From Lachnospiraceae bacterium (lineage in GTDB: Bacteria > Bacillota > Clostridia > Lachnospirales > Lachnospiraceae): a stretch of DNA of 64,000 bases. The first letter of the stretch is position 1. Every line of letters starts with the position of its first letter. Of this stretch, positions 34,441 to 42,457 are shown one piece after another. The stretch lies in the NCBI GenBank assembly GCA_016281335.1, contig JAEEIK010000036.1:1-64000 (forward strand), written 5' to 3'. A program made the position numbers and the translations under genes. The notes under the pieces are model-generated. The model did no database searches. It saw only the letters and a list, made by a program, of their open reading frames with translations, and was not told where the DNA came from.

Positions 34441-34598
34441 TAGCACTTAGCAAGAGTGAGCAGCAGATCACCGTCGCAGCAACTTCTCGAAGAGAACGTT
34501 GCGAGACGAGGGATCGCCTTGCTGCGAAGTTCGAGCTTTAGATAACAGTGCGGTGCGGCCAGCGCAGCGGGCTGCTTTGATCTGCCGTCCCGGTATAA
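34441..34598. repeat. Structured repeat region related to the nested palindromes
   Basis: CACTTAGCAAGAG near 34445 and TTCGAGCTTTAG near 34530 resemble the core of the nested palindromes at 16847, 20721 and 57769, and CGCAGCAA (34475) pairs with TTGCTGCG (34519). No plausible gene is present; frames that cross it are low complexity. Confidence 0.5.
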
Positions 34599-34627
34599 AA
34601 AACCACGAGGTCCGTCCCCGTGGTTTT
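34599..34627 (-). terminator. CCACGGGGACGG hairpin with T-tract
   Basis: AAACCACG and CGTGGTTT (34600-34626) enclose an 11-base loop; on the minus strand TTTTTTAT follows. Similar hairpins without a T-tract occur at 34837, 35121 and 36611. Confidence 0.55.
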
Positions 34628-34666
34628 CGGAAATCTTCGCCATAAAGAGCCCCGCCCCCGGCTGAA

Positions 34667-34848
34667 GGCAATGGAAATCTGAAAAATGCCGGAAATCATT
34701 GCCAAAAGAAAGCAAAACTCAAGTTTCAGGCAATGATTTCTGAGTTTTTTAACATTTTCATTGCCTAAAGAAAGAAAAACGCAGTTACAGGGCAATGGAA
34801 ATGAGAGAAAAGCCGAAAATCATCGCTTTAGGGAAGACCGGGGGACGG
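34667..34848. repeat. Three 62-bp tandem repeats
   Basis: Units start at 34667, 34729 and 34791, exactly 62 bases apart. Each begins GGCAATG, and the first two close with CATTGCC followed by (A/T)AAAGAAAG, so each unit is a hairpin plus spacer. The units have diverged; the third runs into a GGGGGACGG repeat. Three units without conserved spacers do not make a CRISPR array. Confidence 0.75.
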
Positions 34849-35195
34849 ACCTTGTGGTTCCCCGTACCTGAATTATGCCACTACTGTAATTCCAGTATAT
34901 ACACCTGATTTTACTGTATTTTTTGCCTGATTTTTGACTATTTCAAGCCTGATCTACTGTAATTTTGGCCTTCTACTACATTTTTACAGTATGCGATCAT
35001 TCATTTCATGCAAAATCTACTGTTATTTCCGACCTTAATGACTTTTTTAAAGTACCTATATCTTATGAGCCTCCGCCCGGCTTCCTGCCAGGAAGAGCCT
35101 GGGAACGGAAGACCAAGGGTAAGACCACAAGGTCCGTCCCCGTGGTTTCCTAAGATGCTTCCAAGTCACAAGGAGGAGCCGGGATCATGGATATG
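34849..35195. repeat. Non-coding AT-rich stretch with TACTGTA motifs
   Basis: CTACTGTAA (34881), TTACTGTA (34911), CTACTGTAA (34954), TTTACAGTA (about 34983) and CTACTGTTA (35017) lie within 150 bases. A further ACCACAAGGTCCGTCCCCGTGG hairpin (35121-35148) lies just after the DUF6273 gene end and could end its transcript. I see no gene here. Confidence 0.6.
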
Positions 35196-36485
35196 TCACT
35201 GATCTATATATAAAGCGGGACGTAGACCTACACTGCTGTCATTTATGTAGAAATGGACGTTGCCCCAGCTCACGGAGCCATAGAAGCCGACAACGCACGC
35301 AGTATAGGAATTGCCGGTGGGGGAACGAAGCCACCACTCCGCACACTCGAGTCCGATGCAGTCCCTGCTGTAGTTGTCCGATATAAGACCACGCCATCCC
35401 TTATCAGCTGACCCGTTATAATCTTCCTCACCTATCTCGACATAATTCTCTCCCTGCTGCTTTGCATAGGCCGTCGGCGAAATCATCAGCTCCTGGCTGT
35501 AACCGGCCTGCGGCTCATCATACCAGCTGTTAAAGTTGTAATGGGATATGACTTCATCCACACTGAGCAGGAAAACCCGATCTCTGGTACTGTTACCTCC
35601 GATGTATCCATTTTTAGGATTATCAAGATTCACTACCTCTGTGCTCCGGATCCTCGCCTGTTCACCGGATGTAAACGCTTTATTCAGGAACTCATCATTC
35701 AGCCAGCTCCTGAGCGTGCAGCTCTCCCATGTCACTTGCGCTTTTTCCCTATTATAAGACTGTGCATCCAGCACATAACGGCTTACGAGGAACGTGCCTT
35801 TCCCGTTCTCTTCCAAAATTTCCCACTCGATGGGCTCCGGACCATTACTCTCATCTCCGTCCTGTTCATAGGCCCCGAAGACGATATAGCCTTCTTCATT
35901 CTTATGTGGCAGGATGTCGTCACGGTTTGTCCATTCCCCGCCTTGCCAGTTCACCAGTTCCCGTGCCTTCTGATCCGCAAACTGCCGTTCCAGCTCCGCG
36001 AGGCGTTCTTCCATCGCCACGCTTTCGGTCTTCTCCAGGCCTTCCTTCAGGATATCAATGGCTGCCTGCAGTTCACCTTTTTCAGCATAGGACTCGGCCA
36101 TGCCCAGGTATGCAGCCTCCGATTTCGGATCGATCTCGATAGCTACCCTGTAGGCTGCTATAGCTTTGTCATAATCCTGTTCATAAAGATAGTGCTGCGC
36201 CAGTTTCAACTGCTCTTCATATTTCCTTGCCGGTGAGGAAGACTTTACAAAGATCACTATACCCACTGCGATCAGCAGCACTGCCACCGCTGCTATGGCT
36301 ATAACCAGGCCTGAGTTATTCTTCTTTTTGGATACCACTGTATCCGAAGCAATATCATATCTGTTATTGGTAGCCGGCTCCGTTCCCTTACTATCAGCAG
36401 GCCCGGCCTCCCTAAGCTTCTTCCCGCAGAACCTACAAAAACTGGCATCATCTTCTATTTCTTTACCGCAATTGCTGCAGAACAT
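35196..36485 (-). CDS. Zinc-ribbon, TPR and DUF6273 membrane protein
   Basis: A 429-aa protein: a zinc ribbon (CSNCGKEIEDDASFCRFCGKKL), a linker, one membrane helix (about 58-80, VIAIAAVAVLLIAVGIVIFV), two TPR units (about 90-155), then an exported DUF6273 domain (about 180-429) with EWEILEENGKGTFLVSRYVLDAQSY and the C-terminal WWLRSPTGNSYTACVVGF and GLRPALYID, a C-type-lectin-like fold. ATG 36485 is chosen: AAGGAG lies nine bases before it, and the zinc ribbon starts there; the longer frame to 36560 has none. It stands alone between inverted repeats. The DUF6273 binding partner is unknown. Confidence 0.86.
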   Translation of the reverse strand: MFCSNCGKEIEDDASFCRFCGKKLREAGPADSKGTEPATNNRYDIASDTVVSKKKNNSGLVIAIAAVAVLLIAVGIVIFVKSSSPARKYEEQLKLAQHYLYEQDYDKAIAAYRVAIEIDPKSEAAYLGMAESYAEKGELQAAIDILKEGLEKTESVAMEERLAELERQFADQKARELVNWQGGEWTNRDDILPHKNEEGYIVFGAYEQDGDESNGPEPIEWEILEENGKGTFLVSRYVLDAQSYNREKAQVTWESCTLRSWLNDEFLNKAFTSGEQARIRSTEVVNLDNPKNGYIGGNSTRDRVFLLSVDEVISHYNFNSWYDEPQAGYSQELMISPTAYAKQQGENYVEIGEEDYNGSADKGWRGLISDNYSRDCIGLECAEWWLRSPTGNSYTACVVGFYGSVSWGNVHFYINDSSVGLRPALYIDQ

Positions 36486-36614
36486 GATCTTTGTCTCCTT
36501 GTCCAGATTATTCAGATACCGTATACCTATCCTGACGACCCGCTCATTTTTATATAGCAATCATAGCACATCCGGCAACTGAATTTAATAATATATTTTC
36601 CACAGTATAAAAAA

Positions 36615-36786
36615 AAGACCACGGGGGTACCTTGTGTTTTCCCGATAGCCGCAGGTACAGGCAGATCGAAAGCAAGGCCGCAAGCCTTAGCGCAGCACTT
36701 CATAACAGTGCGGAACGACTAAGCAAGGGGAAATATTATCTGCTATTCGTTTATCAATAATCAACCGGGGAACCGTCCCCGTGATT
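36615..36786 (-). repeat. Right copy of inverted GGGGACGG element
   Basis: Inverse of the left element: 36754-36786 and 36723-36754 match 34334-34366 and about 34399-34431. A further hairpin with TTAG and CTAAG ends (about 36685-36724) and an ACCACGGGGG repeat (36618) complete it. The gene between is the DUF6273 protein. Confidence 0.82.
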
Positions 36787-36813
36787 GTAGCCCACGCTGT
36801 ATAATGTTATAAT
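36785..36813 (+). promoter_or_regulatory. glnA promoter, -35 at the repeat edge
   Basis: TTGTAG (36785-36790), 17-base spacer, TATAAT (36808-36813). The first two bases of the -35 are the last bases of the GGGGACGG element. Another TATAAT starts six bases earlier. Confidence 0.65.
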
Positions 36814-36847
36814 GAACCCACCAAATACTATTTATAAGGAGGTTCAT

Positions 36848-38278
36848 ATGGCAAAAACACTTCAGGATATCCTCTCCCTCATCAAAGATGAAGGGATAGA
36901 GATGGTCGACTTCAAACTCACCGACATCGACGGCCGCTGGCGCCACTTAAGCATTCCCGCCGAGCGCCTCAGTGAATCCACCATGGAATACGGCATCGGT
37001 TTTGACGGCAGCAACTACGGTTATGCTCCCGTTGAAAACAGCGACATGGTCTTCATCCCCGTGCTGGATTCCGCCGTCATCGACCGCTATGCAGCAATAC
37101 CCACGCTCTCAATGATCGGCGATGTCCGTGTTATCGATCTTCCGGACAACCGCCCCTTCGACCAGTATCCCAGGAATGTCGCCATAAGGGCCCTGGAATA
37201 CATGAAGGAGACCGGCGTTGCCGACCGCATGGTCATCGGTCCCGAATACGAATTTTATCTTTTTGATCAGGTAAAATATAAGAACGAATACTTCAATATG
37301 TCTGCGGAGATCTTCACTCCCCAGGCCGCCTTTGCTTCCGACAGCGACTACAGCAACAACGGCTACCAGCTGCTGCCCGGAGCCGGCTATCACAATTCCC
37401 TTCCCACAGATATCAGGAACGACATCAGAAGCCGCATGTGCCTGGCCATGAAAGAATGGGGTGTTGATGTGAAATACCATCATCCCGAAGTAGGCGGCAG
37501 CGGACAGATGGAGATAGAAGTGGAACTCGGCGATATGCTGAAACTTGCCGACGATACCATGTCCGCAAAATATGTGATCAAAAACGAAGCTGCAAGTGAA
37601 GGCATCACAGCCACCTTTATGCCTAAGCCCTTAGCCCAGGAAGCCGGCAGCGGCATGCATGTACATATGCTTCTGTTCAAAGACGGCAAGCCCGTTTTCT
37701 ACGATGCGGAAGGTTATGCACAGTTAAGTAAGGAAGCCCATTACTTTATGGGCGGACTGTTGACACACGCCCGTTCACTCTGCGCCATCACCAATCCTTC
37801 CACCAATTCCTATAAGCGTCTGGTTCCCGGCTTTGAGGCTCCGGTCACCATCGGTTATGCCATGAGTAACAGGAGCGCGGTCATCCGCATCCCCGCTTAT
37901 GCCAAGTCTCCCGAGAGCAAACGTTTCGAATTAAGAAATCCCGATGCTACCTGCAATCCTTATTATGCTTATGCAGCAATACTTATGGCAGGTCTTGACG
38001 GAATAAAGAATAAGATAGATCCTCATGAGAAAGGCTGGGGCCCTTATGATTTTAACCTCTACACCCTCTCCGATGAAGAGAAGGCCAAACTTACGGGCCT
38101 TCCTTCTACCCTGGATGAAGCCATCGCCGAGCTCGAGAAAGATCACGACTACCTGACCGCAGGCGGCGTCTTCCCCGAGAGGCTCTTAACCCAGCTTATG
38201 AAGCGAGAGAAGCTCGCTTCCTCCAAGATCTCCAAACTCCCTCATCCTATGGAGTTCGCCCTCTACTACGATCTCTAA
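36848..38278 (+). CDS. glnA: Glutamine synthetase, type I
   Basis: Makes glutamine from glutamate, ammonia and ATP. The 476-aa protein has the N-terminal VDFKLTDIDGRWRHL, the active-site loop GFDGSNYGYAPVENSDM, the metal-binding VIGPEYEFYLF, HVHMLLF and the late ESKRFELRNPDATCNPYYAYAAILMAGLDGI. A tyrosine in FNLYTLSDEE corresponds to the adenylylation position of enteric enzymes. Length fits type I. The ATG at 36848 has AAGGAGG five bases upstream. No GlnR-type regulator is adjacent; a PII gene lies elsewhere in the window. Confidence 0.95.
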   Translation: MAKTLQDILSLIKDEGIEMVDFKLTDIDGRWRHLSIPAERLSESTMEYGIGFDGSNYGYAPVENSDMVFIPVLDSAVIDRYAAIPTLSMIGDVRVIDLPDNRPFDQYPRNVAIRALEYMKETGVADRMVIGPEYEFYLFDQVKYKNEYFNMSAEIFTPQAAFASDSDYSNNGYQLLPGAGYHNSLPTDIRNDIRSRMCLAMKEWGVDVKYHHPEVGGSGQMEIEVELGDMLKLADDTMSAKYVIKNEAASEGITATFMPKPLAQEAGSGMHVHMLLFKDGKPVFYDAEGYAQLSKEAHYFMGGLLTHARSLCAITNPSTNSYKRLVPGFEAPVTIGYAMSNRSAVIRIPAYAKSPESKRFELRNPDATCNPYYAYAAILMAGLDGIKNKIDPHEKGWGPYDFNLYTLSDEEKAKLTGLPSTLDEAIAELEKDHDYLTAGGVFPERLLTQLMKREKLASSKISKLPHPMEFALYYDL

Positions 38279-38345
38279 AAAAACAAAACCCGCGGCTATA
38301 GGCTTCCCCTTGAGGGGAAGCTGTCAGCCGCAGGCTGACTGATGA
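38279..38345 (-). terminator. araD-side terminator formed by a dispersed repeat
   Basis: GCGGCT and AGCCGC flank an inner GGCTTCCCC-TTGA-GGGGAAGC stem (38294-38330). Read on the minus strand it is followed by GGGTTTTGTTTTTTT, so it can end the araD transcript; glnA ends in the A-rich other side. The GGCTTCCCCTTGAGG core also occurs at 27201. Confidence 0.65.
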
Positions 38346-38353
38346 GGTGTTAT

Positions 38354-39052
38354 TCAATTCTGTCCGTAATAAGCATTAGCCCCGTGTTTTCTGAAGTAGT
38401 GCTTATCCTGGAGTTCCTGGGGAGCAGGCGCTACGTCAGGTTTGATCAGTTCAGTCCTAAGAGCCATCTTGGCTACTTCGTCAAGAACCACTGCATTGTG
38501 GACTGCTTCATGCGCATCCTTGCCCCAGGCAAAAGGTCCGTGATTCTTGCACAGACATGCAGGCACAGCCAAGATGTCCAGACCGCGGCTCTTGAATTCA
38601 TTGACTATCAGGTGCCCGGTGTTCTCCTCGTATGCATCCTCTATCTCGTCTTTGTTAAGTGTACGCAGGCAGGGAATGGATCCGTAAAAATAATCCGCAT
38701 GAGTGGTTCCGTAGCAGGGAATATCACGTCCCGCCTGGGCCCAGCTGGTTGCATAGGAAGAGTGCGTATGTACGACTCCGCCTATCTCCGGGAAAGCGCG
38801 ATACAGCTCGATATGCGTCGGTGTATCGGAAGAAGGCTTGAGCTTTCCTTCCACTTTCTCACCGGTAGCAATATCCAGCACCACCATGTCCTCGGGTTTC
38901 ATTATCTCGTAATCAACCCCGGAAGGCTTGATCACGCAGAGATTCTTCTCCCTGTCCACTGCCGACACATTGCCCCAGGTGAAAGTCACCAGTCCGTATT
39001 TCGGAAGCAGCATGTTGGCTTCATATACTTCTTTCTTTAACTCTTCAAGCAT
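38354..39052 (-). CDS. araD: L-ribulose-5-phosphate 4-epimerase
   Basis: Converts L-ribulose-5-phosphate to D-xylulose-5-phosphate, the last step of L-arabinose entry into the pentose phosphate pathway. The 232-aa class II aldolase-fold protein has the substrate-binding KPSGVDYE, the zinc site [12 protein letters not shown] (about 95-97) and the later [10 protein letters not shown] and [11 protein letters not shown]-type segment ([12 protein letters not shown]). It begins six bases after the AraB stop, whose codons contribute the ribosome site. It is followed by a terminator. Confidence 0.95.
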   Translation of the reverse strand: MLEELKKEVYEANMLLPKYGLVTFTWGNVSAVDREKNLCVIKPSGVDYEIMKPEDMVVLDIATGEKVEGKLKPSSDTPTHIELYRAFPEIGGVVHTHSSYATSWAQAGRDIPCYGTTHADYFYGSIPCLRTLNKDEIEDAYEENTGHLIVNEFKSRGLDILAVPACLCKNHGPFAWGKDAHEAVHNAVVLDEVAKMALRTELIKPDVAPAPQELQDKHYFRKHGANAYYGQN

Positions 39053-39057
39053 TTACT

Positions 39058-40653
39058 TCACCCCACATTCTCTACAGCGCTTCTCTCTACCGCAAGCGCT
39101 TTCTTATAGTCATCAAGGAAGCTGTCGAAACCGTCCATGTCTGCCTGGTCGGCAGCAAGAGTTTCTCTCTTCGCAGCTGCGAATACTTTCTTATCCAGGA
39201 AGTCTTCAAGGCTCTCGCCCTCAGCCTTCTGTACACAGTAAGCCGCAAGTATGGCCATACCGTAAGGTCCGCCTTCTCCCGCGGATTCCATAACGGTCAC
39301 AGGACACTTGGTTGCAGCGGAGAGTATCCTCTGGCCCGCCTCGGGAGTCTTAAAGAAGCCGCCGTGTCCCATCAGGCTGTCAACTTCCGCCTTCTCCTCC
39401 TTGATCAGTATCTCCATGCCGATAGCGAGAGTAGCCATCGCAGACATCAGGTTCGCGCGCATGAAATTGCCGAGATTCAGTTTTGCATCCGGCTTTCTTA
39501 TGAACAGCGGTCTTCCTGCGTCAAGCTTGGTCACGCCCTCACCTGAGATATAATTGAAAGGTATCAGTCCGCCCGCATCCTTCTCACCGGAAAGCGCAGC
39601 CTTGAACAGCGTCGTATAGAGCACATCATTTGATACACTTAAGCCTGCTGCCTCCACAAAGCCTTTGAACAGGCCTGCCCAGGCGTTGATATCGGAAGTA
39701 CAGTTATTGCAGTGTACCATGGCTACAGCGCTTCCTGCGGGAGTAGTCACCATATCCAGCTCTTCATGTCTGCCTATGCTGTTCTTAAGCACTACCATGG
39801 CGAAATCCGAAGTACCCGCAGATACGTTTCCTGTTCCTTCCTTTACGGCATTGGTAGCTACCATACCGGTTCCCGCATCTCCCTCAGGGGGCGCGCAGAG
39901 AATGCCGGGCTTAAGAGCGCCGCTGTCATCAAGGAAAGCCGCGCCTTCTGCAGTCAGCGTTCCCGCTGCTTCACCGGCGCATTTTACCTTGGGAAGTATA
40001 TCTCTTAACTTAAAGCCATAGTCAGAAGCAAGGCTGTCGAACTTATCGACCATGGCCTGATCATAATCAAGCGCCTTGGAATCTATCGGGAACATACCCG
40101 AAGCTTCGCCTATGCCCATCACATTCTCGCCGGTCAGGCGGTAATGGATATAGCCGGCAAGGGTCGTTAAGTGAGCCAGATCCTTTAAGTGCGCTTCCTT
40201 ATTAAGCATTGCCTGATAAAGATGCGCTATGCTCCAGCGCTGTGGGATATTAAAATCAAAGAGATCGCTGAGTTTCTCCGCTGCTTCACCGGTCATGGTA
40301 TTTCTCCAGGTACGGAAAGCTGCCAGCTGCTTCCAGTCCTTATCAAAAGGCAGATAGCCGTGCATCATCGCAGATACACCGATGGCTCCTGTAGTGGTCA
40401 GCTCCACTCCGTATTCATCCTGAACGTTCTTCTTAAGATCCGCATAGCAGCTCTTGATACCCTTGATGATGTCATCATCCATATGATAGGTCCAGATGCC
40501 GTCTTCCAGGCGGTTCTCCCAGGTGTACTCACCTGCAGCGATGCTGTTAAATTTTTCATCGATCAGCGCCGCTTTTATCCTGGTGCTTCCCAGCTCTATG
40601 CCCAGAGCCGTCTTCCCCTCTACGATAGCTTTTTTGATCATTTCCTTGTCCAT
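39058..40653 (-). CDS. araB: Ribulokinase-type FGGY sugar kinase
   Basis: A 531-aa FGGY kinase, assigned to L-ribulose phosphorylation by the adjacent araD. The N-terminal phosphate loop GIELGSTRIKAALID, the substrate region (MMHGYLPFDKDW) and the C-terminal ATP-binding MGHGGFFKTPEAGQRIL and GEGGPYGMAILAAYC are seen. Length fits ribulokinase, a little shorter than the classical 560. The gene begins 28 bases after the DUF6171-like gene and ends just before araD. araA (isomerase) is not in the window. Confidence 0.92.
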   Translation of the reverse strand: MDKEMIKKAIVEGKTALGIELGSTRIKAALIDEKFNSIAAGEYTWENRLEDGIWTYHMDDDIIKGIKSCYADLKKNVQDEYGVELTTTGAIGVSAMMHGYLPFDKDWKQLAAFRTWRNTMTGEAAEKLSDLFDFNIPQRWSIAHLYQAMLNKEAHLKDLAHLTTLAGYIHYRLTGENVMGIGEASGMFPIDSKALDYDQAMVDKFDSLASDYGFKLRDILPKVKCAGEAAGTLTAEGAAFLDDSGALKPGILCAPPEGDAGTGMVATNAVKEGTGNVSAGTSDFAMVVLKNSIGRHEELDMVTTPAGSAVAMVHCNNCTSDINAWAGLFKGFVEAAGLSVSNDVLYTTLFKAALSGEKDAGGLIPFNYISGEGVTKLDAGRPLFIRKPDAKLNLGNFMRANLMSAMATLAIGMEILIKEEKAEVDSLMGHGGFFKTPEAGQRILSAATKCPVTVMESAGEGGPYGMAILAAYCVQKAEGESLEDFLDKKVFAAAKRETLAADQADMDGFDSFLDDYKKALAVERSAVENVG

Positions 40654-40680
40654 AAGCCTTCTCCTTATATATTAATATTA

Positions 40681-40923
40681 TTACCATTTCTTACCGGGGC
40701 AGTGTCCTTCCTTCGCCGCGGCCCTGAGTTCCACGAAACAACCGCATTTAAGGCAGGTCCCCGCCGACAGTTTCTCGCATTCCCTGCAGATATCAAGCCG
40801 CCTTGCGTACTCTTCATCGGATACCTTCATCTCAGCATCCATCCATTCCACCTCTTTTGCGATAAGCTGCCTGTACTTCTCTTCATCATACTCCTGCAGC
40901 AGACATTTCACACAAGGCTTCAC
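40681..40923 (-). CDS. Small Cys-rich protein (DUF6171-like)
   Basis: An 80-aa protein with eight cysteines in pairs: CVKC near the N-terminus, CRECEKL near 47, CLKCGC near 58 and a final HCPGKKW. The pattern suggests one or two zinc sites. It resembles the DUF6171 group, whose function is unknown. The ATG overlaps the abfA stop, and araB follows by 28 bases, so it is made together with arabinose enzymes. A regulatory or chaperone role is possible, without evidence. Confidence 0.85.
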   Translation of the reverse strand: MKPCVKCLLQEYDEEKYRQLIAKEVEWMDAEMKVSDEEYARRLDICRECEKLSAGTCLKCGCFVELRAAAKEGHCPGKKW

Positions 40924-42428
40924 CCTAATACAGCCTCAATATGCATAACGCTTGCAGCCGGCAGAGTAAACTTAAGCTTTCCGCCCTCTATCTTCAGTCC
41001 GTCAAAGGCCTTCTTCGTCACCTTCTCGGGATCGTCAAAGGTATTGTGCTCATGAATCTCGCCGCCCACGATCTCTGCCTTCGCTTCGGCTATGCCGTTC
41101 TCAGCAAGTACTGCCTCTATCTCCTGATCCTTATCTATCGAGAGGTTGCAGAGTGTGATATGAAGCTTGCCGTCTTTGTCAACGGATACGGATTCGTTAA
41201 GCGCGCATACCTTCTTATCATCTTCTATGCCGATCTCCTCGTTCTCGATAAAGCTCTCAAGCAGCTCGTTATCCTGATGATGCTTATACATGTTAAAGAC
41301 GTGGTAGGTCGGAGTCTTCACCATCTTCTCGCCCTCAGTCAGTATCACTGCCTGCAGCACGTTAACGAGCTGGGCTATATTCGCCATCTTTACCCTGTCG
41401 CAGTGCTTATTGAAAATGTTTAAGTTGATGCCTGCCACCAGCGCATCCCTTATGGTGTTCTGCTGGTAGAGGAAGCCCGGGTTTGTTCCCTCTTCCACAT
41501 CATACCATGTACCCCACTCATCCACGATCAGAGCCACCTTATTATCCTTGTCATACTTGTCCATGATGTTGGTATGTCTTCTTATCAGCTCGTCCATGAA
41601 CAGGGTCTTGTTCAGCGTGTCATACCAGGTCTTGTCATCAAAATCAACGGCGCTTCCCTTATGGTTCCAGTCATGAGGCACCGTGTAATAATGCAGTGAA
41701 AGTCCGTCCATGAAGCCGTGGGCATTATCCGGCATATTCCTGTAGCAGGTATCCAGCACCTTGTCGGTCCAGTTGTAATCAGAGGCATTGGCGCCGCAGG
41801 CTATCTTAAAGATAGGCTTCTTCGGATCATAATTCCTGATATAGGTCTGATACTGTCTGTAAAGATTTCCGTAGAACTCCGGATTCATGTTTCCGCCGCA
41901 GCCCCAGTTCTCATTGCCTACCCCGAAGTAGTCAACTTTCCAGGAACTCTCGCTTCCGTTCTTCTTACGAAGGTCAGCCATGGGAGATACGCCTTCAAAG
42001 GTCATATACTCCACCCATTCGCTCATTTCCCTTACGGTGCCGCTTCCCACGTTACCGTTGATATAGGTCTTGCAGCCAAGCTGTTTGCAAAGTTCCATGA
42101 ACTCATGAGTTCCGAAGCTGTTATCTTCCACTACTCCGCCCCAATGAGTGTTGATCATCTTCTTCCTGTTCTCTTTCGGGCCTACACCGTCCAGCCAGTG
42201 ATACTCGTCCGCAAAGCAGCCGCCGGGCCATCTGAGCACGGGTATCCCCATTTCCTTAAGAGCTGCGATCACATCATTCCTCATGCCGTTGGTATTGGGT
42301 ATGTCCTTGCTGTCCCCCACATATAGCCCCTCGTAGATACATCTTCCGAGATGCTCGGAGAAATGTCCCTGCAATTCCGGATTGATGTGTCCCATCTTAT
42401 TCAGGGGATTGATATACAGTTTCTTCAT
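40920..42428 (-). CDS. abfA: Alpha-L-arabinofuranosidase, GH51
   Basis: Removes L-arabinofuranosyl residues from arabinan and arabinoxylan oligosaccharides; no signal peptide, so it acts inside the cell. The 502-aa protein contains PEIQGH-like [20 protein letters not shown] near the start, the [13 protein letters not shown] substrate loop, acid/base Glu in [10 protein letters not shown] (about residue 173) and nucleophile Glu in [18 protein letters not shown] (about 297). The gene follows the hybrid kinase by 29 bases with AAGGAGG. A TATAAT lies at the kinase stop, so a separate promoter is possible. The product feeds araB and araD. Confidence 0.94.
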   Translation of the reverse strand: MKKLYINPLNKMGHINPELQGHFSEHLGRCIYEGLYVGDSKDIPNTNGMRNDVIAALKEMGIPVLRWPGGCFADEYHWLDGVGPKENRKKMINTHWGGVVEDNSFGTHEFMELCKQLGCKTYINGNVGSGTVREMSEWVEYMTFEGVSPMADLRKKNGSESSWKVDYFGVGNENWGCGGNMNPEFYGNLYRQYQTYIRNYDPKKPIFKIACGANASDYNWTDKVLDTCYRNMPDNAHGFMDGLSLHYYTVPHDWNHKGSAVDFDDKTWYDTLNKTLFMDELIRRHTNIMDKYDKDNKVALIVDEWGTWYDVEEGTNPGFLYQQNTIRDALVAGINLNIFNKHCDRVKMANIAQLVNVLQAVILTEGEKMVKTPTYHVFNMYKHHQDNELLESFIENEEIGIEDDKKVCALNESVSVDKDGKLHITLCNLSIDKDQEIEAVLAENGIAEAKAEIVGGEIHEHNTFDDPEKVTKKAFDGLKIEGGKLKFTLPAASVMHIEAVLG

Positions 42429-42457
42429 TTGCTACCTCCTTAAAAAACTTTTATGTA

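Noticed and set aside
34155-34795. Several minus-strand frames of 60-186 codons over the repeat island
   Set aside because: They run through the palindromic repeats or antisense to queT, lack ribosome sites and give no recognisable protein.
34667-34848. CRISPR array
   Set aside because: Only three diverged 62-base units, no uniform direct repeat with unique spacers and no cas genes.
35196-36485. Diversity-generating retroelement
   Set aside because: No reverse transcriptase, accessory gene or template repeat is in the window; only the target-like fold is present.
34334-36786. Complete transposon around the DUF6273 gene
   Set aside because: No transposase or target-site duplication could be seen; reported as an inverted repeat pair only.
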